Shown here in pieces: positions 34,423 to 43,589 of a stretch of DNA of 64,000 nucleotides. A program made the translations under genes and the position numbers. The notes under the pieces were generated by a model. It saw nothing but the letters and a program-made list of their open reading frames with translations. It did no database searches and had not been told where the DNA came from. The first letter of the stretch is position 1; every line of letters begins with the position of its first letter. Origin of the DNA: Liopterus haemorrhoidalis (lineage: Eukaryota; Arthropoda; Insecta; Coleoptera; Dytiscidae); the NCBI GenBank assembly GCA_963971575.1, contig OZ020619.1, positions 20,590,813-20,654,812 on the forward strand. Reading direction: 5' to 3'.

Positions 34423-34544
34423 ATGGGGCACATTCGGACACGTACTAGTGAGGTACATTCAGATTGTCCGAATGTACCCCATGTGTTACATGCTTTTGGA
34501 TTGTTATTTTATTTAAATACAACATTATTTAATTTATTCGTAGG

Positions 34545-35193
34545 ATGGTTCGAAAATATTAAAGAAAGACTGATAGAAACATAATAAGTGAAGAGGCAAT
34601 AACTGCAGCTATTAAGGACATACGAAACAATAATATTTCTATTATTAAAATAATATATTCGAATAGCTGCAGCAAATCATGACATAAGCAAAACTACTCT
34701 GTTCGTTCTGTCAGGAAGTCCAGACTGGGAAAATCTCGTATCCTTACATCAACCCCAGAAAAAAATAGAATAGAAGAACTAGAAGTAGAGAAGGCAGAAA
34801 AATTAAAGCATGTAAAGAGGAAATTAGGAAACGATACAAAATTTAAAAAGAAAAAAATTAACAAAAAGTTAAATAAATTACATAGGTATCATACCTATGA
34901 TTCAGAAATTGAATATGATGATATTAATGATATAAAAAAATTAATAGATGAAGATATTATTGAGTTGGGTAACTATTTGCTGGTCATATTTCCAACAAAA
35001 AAACAATCATGCATTATGTAGGAAAAGTAGTTGACTCAGGTGAGGAATTAGAGGAATATGTGGTCCAGTTTCTTAGAAAAAATAAGACTGGTTTTTATTA
35101 TCCTCATAATGATGACATTTCTATAATTCACAGACGCGATATTGTTGCCAAACTACCTGAACCAACATCGCTAGCAGGTTCATTGTACTTTTA
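34545..35193 (+). pseudogene. pogo-like transposase, HTH joined to C-terminal tail
   Basis: ATG at 34545 follows TTTATTCGTAG (a possible splice acceptor). The frame reads MVRKY-stop-RKTDRNIISEEAITAAIKDI, the N-terminal DNA-binding pipsqueak/CENP-B-type helix-turn-helix of pogo/Tigger transposases. A frameshift follows (DISKTTL). From ~34737 the frame reads ILTSTPEKNRIEELEVEKAE and LIDEDIIELGNYLLVIFPTK. After a further shift at ~35012 it reads HYVGKVVDS, FLRKNKTGFYYPHNDD and DIVAKLPEPTSLAGS, the family's C-terminal tail. The catalytic DDE core between them (normally 300 or more residues) is absent. It is a broken, internally deleted copy. Confidence 0.75.
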
Positions 35194-35194
35194 T

Positions 35195-36490
35195 TTAGTA
35201 TCTTCTTCATCCAGGTTTCATCCGGGTTTTCGTCATTGAGTATTTGTATCGCTGATTTCGGGTTTCTCACTTCTTCGGTGCAGTCACGGGCAATCTGGCT
35301 ATTATTTTTTGGTTTTTGGCTTGTTTTCTTAGATACAGAGGCATGCCTATTGTTTCTAAAAACCTGTATCTGGGGTTGTACTTTGATATCTGTATCTTCT
35401 CTCTTCCTTCTTGCAGTTCCATGTCCTTTTCCCTTCTCACAATTTCTTCTTTTAAGCTATCTCCCATTCGTCTTCGGTTCTCTACTTCTGTTGTTGAATA
35501 GCCTTTTCTTTCGTAGTACTTTGAGCGTTCTTGTTCCCAGTCATTCTTCTCTGGTTTATTTTCTTCTTTTCTTCTTATCTGCTCCCAGCATGCAAAAACC
35601 AGTTTTTTTTTCAATTAGATCTTCTTATTTTCTCCTCGTAGATTATTGCTCTTCTGCCCGTTCAACGCATAGTTTATGCCTTTCGTTTCCTCGTGTATTA
35701 TGTAGAGCGGTGTTCTTTTGTCGATTGAAAGTGTCCATCGTAGATATTTGTTGTGGATTTTCTGTATCTCTTCTTGCTCTTTCCATCCCCATATCTCAGC
35801 TCCATAGTACAATATGGGGGCCACGAGTTTGTCGAAAATGAGCATTCTTAGTCTAAAGTTGTTCTTGAATTTTCTTTGTCCAATTCCCCACATCTGCGAA
35901 AGTGCTATGTTAGTTTTCCTTGCCATCTCCTTCATATGCCCTTCCGATTTCCCGTTTCTTGAAAGTGTATCCTAGGTATTGGACTGATTTGACTTTTTCT
36001 ATCTCCGTGCCTTGCCATAGCCATTTTTCATTTGGTTTCCTTCCTCTGGCTTTACTGAACCTTACTATTTTTGTTATAGCCGTGCTTATGGTCATGTCCT
36101 TCCTCTCCAAGTACTTTTCCGGCCTCTTAATCATTGACTTAATTTATTCTCCGGTTCTTGCTACTAGTACCAGGTCATCATCGTATGACAGTGACCAAAA
36201 CTTCCTGTTACCAATCTCCATTCCGCCCGTCTGTCCTTTACTGAGGTGGTTTTCTATATCTGCCAGGTATACTGCAAAAAGGGTTGGGCTAAGTGGGCTT
36301 GTCTTACACCGTTTGTCGTCCAAAATACGTCACTCTCTTCTCCTTCTATTTTGACAAAGCTATCCATCCACTCTCCATCATTTTTTCTCTATTTACAACA
36401 TCGAATGCTGCTTGTAAATCGCAAACAATGCATATAGCTTCCCTTTTTTGTTTCTTAGCTCATTCTGAATGACATAGTTTAAGATGTAGG
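35195..36490 (-). pseudogene. Non-LTR retrotransposon (LINE E) RT and C-terminal half
   Basis: On the minus strand the RT motif A reads LYALF-DLQAAFDVVNREKM (~36420-36390, one frame change). The motif region before the catalytic box reads SPLSPTLFAVYLADIENHL (~36300), with a frameshift at the preceding NGVRQ. The catalytic box is LSYDDDLVLVARTGE (36172-36190; usual YADD). Next are a stop, then VQYLGYTFKKR, LRMLIFDKLVAPILYYGAEI-WGW, HNKYLRWTLSID and RTPLYIIHEE, all typical of the region C-terminal to RT in I/R1/jockey-type elements. The K/E/R-rich end runs to ~35255. At least three frame changes make it dead. It lies nested in the pogo-like element. The large plus-strand frames over this region (35236-35841, 35920-36354) are its shadows. 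Confidence 0.85.
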
Positions 36491-37336
36491 GTGGTCCGAG
36501 CTTCTCGGGCGAAGGTATGGCTAGAACCTTAACGCAACCAGAAATAAGATTTTCGACTTCGGTCAAATATCATATATAATTATATTGTCTATTGATCAAA
36601 GTATATTTATTTTAGTGCTAAATGTTGTCATTTACGATATGTATCCAATTAAAAAAAAGTATCCGAATGAGCCCCGCCCTCGGCTATGTCAAAAATAGTT
36701 TAAAATGAGAAAATAATTTTTTTATTTTTATGCATTTTTTCATATAGGTGGGAGTTATGGTGTGACATTCTAAAACTAAACTTTTCAAATATCTCCCATA
36801 TTATTGACTTAACAGCAAAAGAAATCAAATCTACATTGTTGTATATACTTTTCGATATAATAAATATTTGGGGAGTTACTCCCTAAAACTAAAATCTGGA
36901 AATATCTCACTTATTATTTATTTTACATCAAAAATGTACATGAGGAAACATTTATCTTTTTTAAGTTAAATTAGGGGAAAAATGAAAAATATTAAAGAAG
37001 ATTATTTAGGGGGTAAGGACAGTGTTACTTATAAGGATGAAATATATCATTTATCATTTATTTAATAGCAACAATGAATTAGAGAAGTTCTCCGAGTTCT
37101 CCGTTTCTAGACCGCCGGCCATAGATATGAAAGCCACGTGGTCAGTGTGACGTTTCGACCGGTACTATTATCCCTGTATAAACAGGTACTCACTTTAAGT
37201 ATGAAATACTTGAGGTTTAGTATAAAGAAACGAATATTTTGCGTTCTACTTGAAACTGAACTATCTTTCTTATTATTTACGTTACAGCAAAAATACCATT
37301 ACGGAAACCATACGAAGTACGGGCACTCCAGCTAGT

Positions 37337-37700
37337 AGGTATATAGGAAGTGGTCTGTTGGTAAATAGCTAACAACTGCCTCAACGGGAGGAGATCGTAT
37401 CTTCTCTCGTTGTATAGTCCGGTCTACTATACAATTATTCGTTTCACCCTTTATGCGTTCGCGGATAATAAAATCTAAGACAACTCCCAGACTCACAGGG
37501 CATTATTCGACGTACATTGAATTTAAATCGCTATCGTAATCGAAAAAGCAATAAATGACATACAAGCTGTTTCATTTAATATTCTTACAACGATTCAATG
37601 TAAAATACTGGGTAATAATAATAAAAAAATGAGTAATTAATATGATTGATTTTAGTACTTAATTGTAATTTTTAATAATGACTATGTTTATCAAGCGAAC
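37337..37700. other. No recognisable feature
   Basis: Short inverted pair AGTCCGGTCTACTATAC... and AT-rich DNA; nothing supported. Confidence 0.35.
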
Positions 37701-38180
37701 CGGCTTGCAAAATTAATGAAAATTTAACAACAATCAACAACCGGCTTGCCCTGGGTCGTCCTAAGATATTCGGCGCCCGTGGGCTACTAAAAATAATGCA
37801 CCCCTCTTCAAAATAAAATACATAACCAGAACCGTAGCAATGTTTTTGGCGCCCTTGGCAAATAAAGTAAATTGATTAAACAAAAAACAAAGGTTTTGAC
37901 TTTTCCAAATCCAAGTGAAGAGCAAAAAAACGGTCCTCATTTTTCCACAAATCCAAGTGACGAGCAAAAAAAAGGTTCTCACCTCTCCAAATTCAAGTGA
38001 GGAACAAAAAAAAAAGTTCCTCATCTCTGCAATGGCGCCCCTGGCAAGTGTCAACCCGTTCTGTACACCAATAAAAATGCCGCCCCCAGAAGGCTTACGC
38101 CCCGGGGCTCTAGCGCATTTAACCCTGTGGTTAGGGTTGCCCTGGGCTTGCCAAATTCATGAAAATTTGTCAACCGACTC
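37701..38180. mobile_element. Composite hAT-like region with minisatellite units
   Basis: Direct repeats CGGCTTGCAAAATTAATG (37701) and GGCTTGCCAAATTCATGAAAAT (38145) bracket a block. The block contains GGCGCCC-rich arms and 3-4 minisatellite units (37890-38030). CCGACTCTG at ~38175 resembles a hAT end. Boundaries cannot be fixed because no clean target duplication was found. Confidence 0.5.
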
Positions 38181-38561
38181 TGGCGCGTCTGTGCAAGCCC
38201 GTCTTAACACACCACTGCATATAAGTATATGTAAACGTTATATATCAAATTATTTATTTATTCAATAAATAATCTTTTTCCGCGTATAGGAAATATACTG
38301 AGACTCTCAGATAACATATCACTTTAAAAATATTTACATAATGAGCTTGACTCCTCCATAAAAAAATTATATCAACTATTAGAAAACTTTAAAATCAGTA
38401 AAGATGTGAGACAGAGTTGTATTTTGTTTTTATTTATCTTCTATATATATGGAAAGTATATCATGCGAAAGTCACTTGATGGATAGTTAGGCGGGATAAG
38501 CGGAGGTACATGAATACTTGGTTTGATGCTGAATAGAAGTAAAACCAAAATGATTAGCAAC
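38181..38561. other. No recognisable feature
   Basis: AT-rich, nothing supported. Confidence 0.35.
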
Positions 38562-39260
38562 AGTGGCGTACCTAGAACTTTTGCCGCCCGGTGCGGACTC
38601 CAATTTGCCGCCCTTTCTAAGTCAATCAGATGATGGTTTTTATAAATTAATAAACATTTAAATTATTATTTAAATTAGGCAGTAATAAAGAAGGCCGCAT
38701 AAGTTGATATACCTATAAATGCAACTTTTATAAAAATACAAGATACTTTTTTAAACATCTTTCACAGAAATAGACGGAATAATTTATGCAGCAGACTCTT
38801 CATCAGACTCTTCGTCGGCACCATTGATGTCTCTACATTGACTTGACGACGAGGAAAAATATTCGAAATCATATAGTAATTCATAATTCGTGGAAATCGA
38901 ATCAGAGCCGCAGTAAGGAAAACTTGCGCTAGGGGCAGAGCCGTGTTATGGCGCCCTTAGCAAATAAAAACAAGGTTCTCACCTCTCAAAATTTAAGTGA
39001 TGAGCAAAAAAAAGGTCCTCACCTCCCAAAATCCAAGTGACGAGCAAAAAAAAAGGTCCTCACCTTCACAATGGCGCCCCTTAGTCAAGCCCATCAGCGC
39101 CCTTTTCCTTAGTGCGCCCAGGGCCGCCCCCCCCCTGCGGATCTGAATCGAATTGTAAACTTATGAAGTGAACAAGTTGTTTTTTACAACTATAACTAAA
39201 TATAAAAAATGCCGCCCCAAAATATGTGCTGCCCGGTTGCTAGGGTCACTCCGCATTGTG
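38562..39260 (+). mobile_element. Partial hAT-like element split by H7
   Basis: CAGTGGCGTACCTAG (38562) with TTGCCGCCCGGTGCGG is a typical hAT-like left arm. TTATAAATATAAA...TGCCGCCCC and GTGCTGCCCGG reappear after H7 (~39210). The right terminus is not a clean inverted copy (ends ...GCGGGCACTG at ~39270), so the element is truncated or rearranged. Confidence 0.5.
38903..39145. mobile_element. hAT-type element H7 with 3 minisatellite units
   Basis: The left end CAGAGCCGCAGTAAGG equals that of H6; the right end is CTGCGGATCTG. Both are flanked by the exact duplication AATCGAAT (38895-38902 and 39146-39153). Three minisatellite units occupy ~38965-39080. The AACTTGCGCTAGGGGCA block at the left equals the reverse of the right part of H6. 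Confidence 0.9.
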
Positions 39261-39285
39261 CGGGCACTGGATCTGGCGTAATTTT

Positions 39286-39417
39286 CCGTGGCTGCATATC
39301 GCCAGGGTTTGGGATGCAGTCGTATGTATTTAGCTCCACTAGTCTCTAGTATGACGCGGCTCAAAAGGTTGCTGAAGTTTGAGATTAGTGGACGCTTGTC
39401 AAGACCTGACAAACCCC
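39286..39417 (-). repeat. 132-bp repeat copy B
   Basis: Identical in length to 18076-18207, with 129 of 132 bases the same (differences near the start, at CGT(A/G)TG and at AAG(G/T)TT). There is no microsatellite flank here. Both strands contain short open frames, none with a known domain. Orientation is unknown; it is listed with its copy. Confidence 0.75.
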
Positions 39418-40570
39418 GTTATAATAAACTTTGGCCCATGTTCACTATTTTTGTACATGGCCAGCACTGACGCTTCATCAGCACATAGTCTGTGCTACAT
39501 GTTACGGCCAGCGTCAGAAGTAGCGTTAGCGAACGCGGGCACACCGTCTGTAGGCGCCTTTATACGATATTTTATGCCAATAGCTTTATACGCGCAGAAA
39601 CGTGGACATTTAAAATGGTGATAAGAAAAAATAAACTCTTTCGAATTACTCTAGGCGGATGCTCCGAATTCAGTGAACTGCGAGCAGTCCTACGTATAGA
39701 CGCACAAAGCTATCAGTGCAATCAATATGCCAGTAAAACAATCAATAGTACGTCCCGTATTTATGTATGACTCCGAAACAGCGACTTAAACAAAGTGAAA
39801 TCGAGAGTCAAATTGGCGACTCACGGGTCGCATACGGCCCGTTACATAATTTTTCTTGTAGCCCTGGAAGCGTTAATAAAAAAAAAAAAAAACTGTAGCT
39901 TTTTTATGATAAAAATATATTTAAATATGACTTTGACACCTCTGTTGTTGGAAATTGATGTTTATATCAAAAACAAAAAGAGTTGATAACATCATTATTT
40001 GTTGATAAAAAAAAAAAAAATGCGATTTTTAATTCATGTATCAAAAACTTTCATTTAATATCCCTCTTTTTGTTCTTCGATAAATACATATTTGTTTATA
40101 TTTTTCGCGGGATACATTTTTAAAGTCTCAGTATTTCTCGTACGTGTGTTCAATGCTGTAAATCCAGCCGCTTGACCACAATTTCTACCAAACGGACTCA
40201 TGTGGCGGAATAAGGTTTTATTAATTATACCTAGAAAAATCAAAAAATAACATGGAAATATGCATTTTCTATTAATTTCAATACTAATTATAATAAAATA
40301 TATCCTATATACTGTAAAATGCATTAGTTATTTTGCTGTACGATTATTTTAAGTTTGTTCAATTTTCCTTTCATTGGACCTTAGGCGGGCATTGTATATA
40401 AAATCACTTATTATGGGTAAAATTTTCATAAATTATGTATGTAATTAAAATTGCAGTTAAAAATTATATAAGGCGTAATATAAATCAATAATGTACTTGT
40501 TTCTCACGTACCTGTGCAACGTATTATACATTTTCAAATTAGTCCTTGTCGTCATCGAATTTGGAAGATA
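39418..40570. other. No supported gene; repeat copy at 40055-40240
   Basis: 39430-39770 is moderately GC-balanced with three overlapping short frames, none with a motif. AATACATATTTGTTTATATTTTTC (40083), TCAGTATTTCTCGTACGTGTG and CACAATTTCTACC are a minus-strand copy of the modular repeat. Confidence 0.4.
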
Positions 40571-41039
40571 CAGTAATCCCCCGAGATACGTAACACGCGA
40601 CTTACGTAAATTCGCAGTTACGTAAAATGAAAATTACAAAAAATTGAAAAATGTCTGAGTAGAGTAACATACAATTTTACAAAGAATTATTCTGTTTCAA
40701 GCATGAAATACCTTGTAACGACAATATAAATAAACGACAACGGAAATAAAGGAAAATCTTTTACTGACAATCAAATATTTATGAATTTGAATATATGTAT
40801 ATGAATATATATGTATTTTAGTTTATTTTTATTTTGTTTCTTTTATATACGTATTTATGTAGTTTATATTTCTTGTGTTCCTTTATAAAAATAAATAAAT
40901 AATATATATGGTATGTACATACTGTATGTATAATAAATACGTAGGTACACTTAAGCAATTTTCAAATTCGTCTTACGTAAAATTCGAGTTACGCAAAAGT
41001 CTACGGTCCGCATTAATTACGTATCTCGGGGGATTACTG
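40571..41039. mobile_element. Tigger/pogo-type MITE
   Basis: Perfect 23-bp inverted ends (CAGTAATCCCCCGAGATACG, then TAA) are flanked by TA on both sides (40569-40570 and 41040-41041). Pairing continues inward with ACGTAA-rich sequence. CAGT.ATCCCCCG ends with a TA duplication are typical of pogo/Tigger-type elements. There is no coding sequence inside. Confidence 0.88.
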
Positions 41040-41041
41040 TA

Positions 41042-41820
41042 TATCATATTGTCCTAATGATATAATAAAAGTTTCTTTGATATATGCCATATTCCGTCAA
41101 GTTCCCTCATTCGCCCTTCTTCGTTAATTACATGCTCAACGCACTTTCGCTACTTTGCTATACTAACATTGTTTATGGCTGTATCAAAAGATTTCGAACA
41201 TTTATTAAATTAAAAATTGTGTTGTTACGTGCTACTTCACCAAAGATCTATATTATAATACGCCAACGTGTGTCCTTACGTGGATGCGTGTGCATGTCTG
41301 TCGTCTAAAATCTAAAACAATTGAAGCGAGATTTCGAAATGTAACGAAATACCTATTCCGAAGCTTACCGAAGTTTATATTGACATATAACGCGTAATAA
41401 TAATAGTTGTTAATTGATATTTTTACACAAAAATAATATAAATTAAAATTATTAGTAGCAGAAAAATAATTTTTTTAAAAAATATTTGGTTTTGATGAAA
41501 GTAAGTAAGAAAAATGTGACTTTCTTTTCTTTATTATTATTTTTTCAATGCTTTATTATTTTTTTATTTCTACGATTAACGTTTTAAATTATCTAACGTC
41601 TTAAATTTTCAAAAATGTAAATTTAATGCATTGAGTAAAACTCGCCTTGGTAAAAATTATAATTTTTAAAAAATATCATTTAAAATGTCATTCCATTTGA
41701 CATATGTCATAAAGATAAATGATATCATAGTTATAATGATCATAACCAACAAATCTGAAGTAGGTTTTACAGCGTAAGGAATATTTTGAAATGACAAATT
41801 TACATTTGAAAGTCAGTACT
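41042..41820. other. Region upstream of a host promoter; nothing else seen
   Basis: AT-rich. The 74-residue frame at 41084 has no motif. Confidence 0.35.
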
Positions 41821-41823
41821 ACA

Positions 41824-41832
41824 CTATAAAAG
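41824..41832 (+). promoter_or_regulatory. TATA box of the 42271 gene
   Basis: CTATAAAAG is a strong TATA element. Transcription would start ~30 bp downstream, near 41855-41862, giving a ~100-nt first exon before the donor at 41960. Confidence 0.5.
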
Positions 41833-41856
41833 TAACCAAAATAGCCAAATCTGGTT

Positions 41857-42362
41857 TGACTTTACAAAAGTGAACGCAATATATTAAAGCGGGCAAACAA
41901 TTAAATTTTACTGTGTAATAGTTTCTCACGATTTATTTCAAACTGATTTGAGATATAGTGTAAGTACGCTTTTTTTGTGTGTATTTTTCCGTGTGCGTTT
42001 TTTTTCCGTGTGTGTATTTTTTCATGTGCGCTTTTTTTCGTGTGCGTATTAATACGTGTGCGTTTTTTCGTGTGCGTATTTTTATATTATATAAGTAATT
42101 GGAAAAATTATTTTAATAAATATGTTTTAATAAATTTAACGTCTCAAAACATTTTTAGTTTTAACATTACAACGGTAGTGCACTGAGTGAAAATTAATCG
42201 TTTTCCCATCTTAAAAAGTTAATGAATAAATAATTCTGAATAATACTCATTGTTTGTCCAGTTTTTAATAATGGGTGAAGAGTTGATTCAATTTGAATTG
42301 GATGAAGTTAAGCGTACGGCTAGAGAAAGAAGTCTGAGGTATCGAGCAAGTTCCACATTAAG
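41857..42362 (+). CDS. 5' end of a host gene: UTR exon, intron, first coding exon
   Basis: The model is TATA at 41824, a non-coding exon from about 41857 to 41959, and a perfect GTAAGT donor at 41960. A 302-nt intron ends TTGTTTGTCCAG at 42261. Exon 2 runs 42262-42362, with ATG at 42271 nine bases in. The coding part reads MGEELIQFELDEVKRTARER, then SLRYRASSTLR, and stops at a GTAATT donor in phase 2. The peptide is strongly charged and helix-prone, and no known domain is recognised. No later exon was found in the window, so the remainder lies in distant exons or beyond. All splice signals, the TATA box and the start codon agree, which makes this the best host gene candidate. Coding coordinates are 42271-42362. 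Confidence 0.55.
41966..42080 (+). repeat. CGTGTGCGTTTTTT minisatellite in the putative intron
   Basis: About seven irregular units of (C)GTGTG(C/T)G(T/C)(A)TTTTTT with a ~15-18-bp period lie inside the putative intron. Alternating GT and CG dinucleotides could favour Z-DNA. The 69-residue frame over it is a by-product. Confidence 0.65.
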
Positions 42363-42549
42363 GTAATTATTTGTTTGTCAACACAGTTGACAACGTGTGC
42401 ACTAGTGTCATATAATATAGACACAGCATGCTCTATGCCTTAGCACTGTTTGTTATGAACCCAGTGGAGACGGAAGGGGGATTTACCCCTATGATTAACA
42501 CAGGTTGCTAATATACATTTATTTTGTCAACCTACAGCTAGAAACGGTT

Positions 42550-42693
42550 CTCATTAGCTCTGTTCGTAGAATAATTTTTAACGGTTTATTATTGTCAAAC
42601 TCAAGCGCAGAGTTATTTTGACAAACTCCTACGAACTCTGAGTTTGAATTTGACGATAATAAACCGTTAGAAATGGCTCTACGAATAGATCAT
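42550..42693. mobile_element. Small foldback MITE
   Basis: TTCGTAGAATAATTTTTAACGGTTTATTATTGTCAAACTCAA is mirrored by TGAGTTTGAATTTGACGATAATAAACCGTTAGAAATGGCTCTACGAA. The stem is ~60 bp with a short loop near 42610-42640. Exact ends and target duplication are uncertain. Confidence 0.7.
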
Positions 42694-42789
42694 TTATAAC
42701 AGATTAATTTATCAGATGAATATTAAGGTATCATAGAATAAATTATGTAATATCTATCCTTTTAAATTTAGAAAGTAAAAAGCATTGCA

Positions 42790-42794
<5 letters not shown>

Positions 42795-42846
<52 letters not shown>
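42795..42846 (+). repeat. (TA)n microsatellite
   Basis: About 25 uninterrupted TA units. A shorter (TA)n is at 43777-43796 and another at 47748-47770. Confidence 0.95.
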
Positions 42847-42849
<3 letters not shown>

Positions 42850-43589
42850 TTATACTTCATATATTGTTTCATATATACTTCATATATACTTCATAATTGA
42901 ACACATTTCCACTAAACTATTCGCATTCCAAGTTGGATATGGATGTTTTAGGGCATTATGTGCAAATAGCGCGCTAACGACAATAGTTTCGCTGGAAAAA
43001 GACTAGAAGATGCCATTTTCACAACTGATCTTAATAATAACTAGAAAATTACTAATTCGTATTTTAACTTATTTCCCTCCTTGAAGAATAACGGTAATTG
43101 TATTTCAATGTAACCCTTACTCCAAAATAGTTATTGATAAATTGATAAACGTTTAACCTATAAACAAAGGGTTTGATGAGTAATATGACTATTTGAATAA
43201 CAATAAATAACCCATAGTTTACTTATATTTTTTATATTATTTTACTTTATTTTATTTATTTATAAGACAACTTAAAGAGCCAAATAAATAAATAACAGAA
43301 AATAATATACATAGTTACAATACAATACAAATACAAATGATGAATAACAAAAAGAAAACAAAACTTAAAGAAATTTACAAAAGAAAGACAAACAATATAG
43401 AAATACCAGAGATGTAACGAGTACATTTGGCGCGTATGGCGAGTAAAGAAAACTGCTACGTAACTGAAGTAAAATTCATCACTTTTAAAACGTATGAGGA
43501 TTTTTGACTAATTTAAAATGTTAAACAATTTAAATATATTTCATTTAAAATGATCATACACTTAAGTTATTCCACAAGTTTTATTTATC
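42847..43589. other. AT-rich; possible truncated LINE tail
   Basis: At 43235-43265 an ATTTTATTTATTTATAAG tract precedes ACAACTTAAAGAGCC and A-rich DNA, resembling another minus-strand LINE 3' end. No coding remnant was seen. Confidence 0.35.

Larger units (their letters stand above)
33691..36684 (+). mobile_element. pogo/Tigger-like element, itself hit twice
   Basis: Its ends GGGGAGGGCGGACATGGGGC (left) and GAGCCCCGCCCTCGGC (right) pair imperfectly, flanked by TA on both sides. The same host repeat lies outside both ends. It carries a pogo-type transposase remnant at 34545-35193. A hAT-like element (34021-34422) and a minus-strand LINE (35195-36490) are nested inside. The CCGAATGTACCCC and GGGGCACATTCGG motifs at 34425-34490 recur near the ends. 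Confidence 0.6.
33340..37335 (+). repeat. Helitron-like modular repeat split by nested elements
   Basis: GTCTGTCTGTCCGAAATTCACGC (33358) and ATATCTCCCTTATTATTGACTC run up to 33690. The same repeat resumes at 36687 (TGTCAAAAATAGTTTAAAATGAG) and ends CATACGAAGTACGGGCACTCCAGCTAG at 37335 before a T. That end matches those at 6810, 50631 and 56403. The interruption is the pogo-like element. Confidence 0.5.

Noticed and set aside
35236..36354. Long plus-strand frames (201 and 144 codons)
   Set aside because: They are the antisense shadow of LINE E, whose minus strand carries RT motifs; the plus-strand products are composition-biased and have no domain.
38562..39270. Clean outer hAT element around H7
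   Set aside because: Left end is convincing, but the right end is not its inverted copy and the flanking 8-mers differ, so only a partial element is called.
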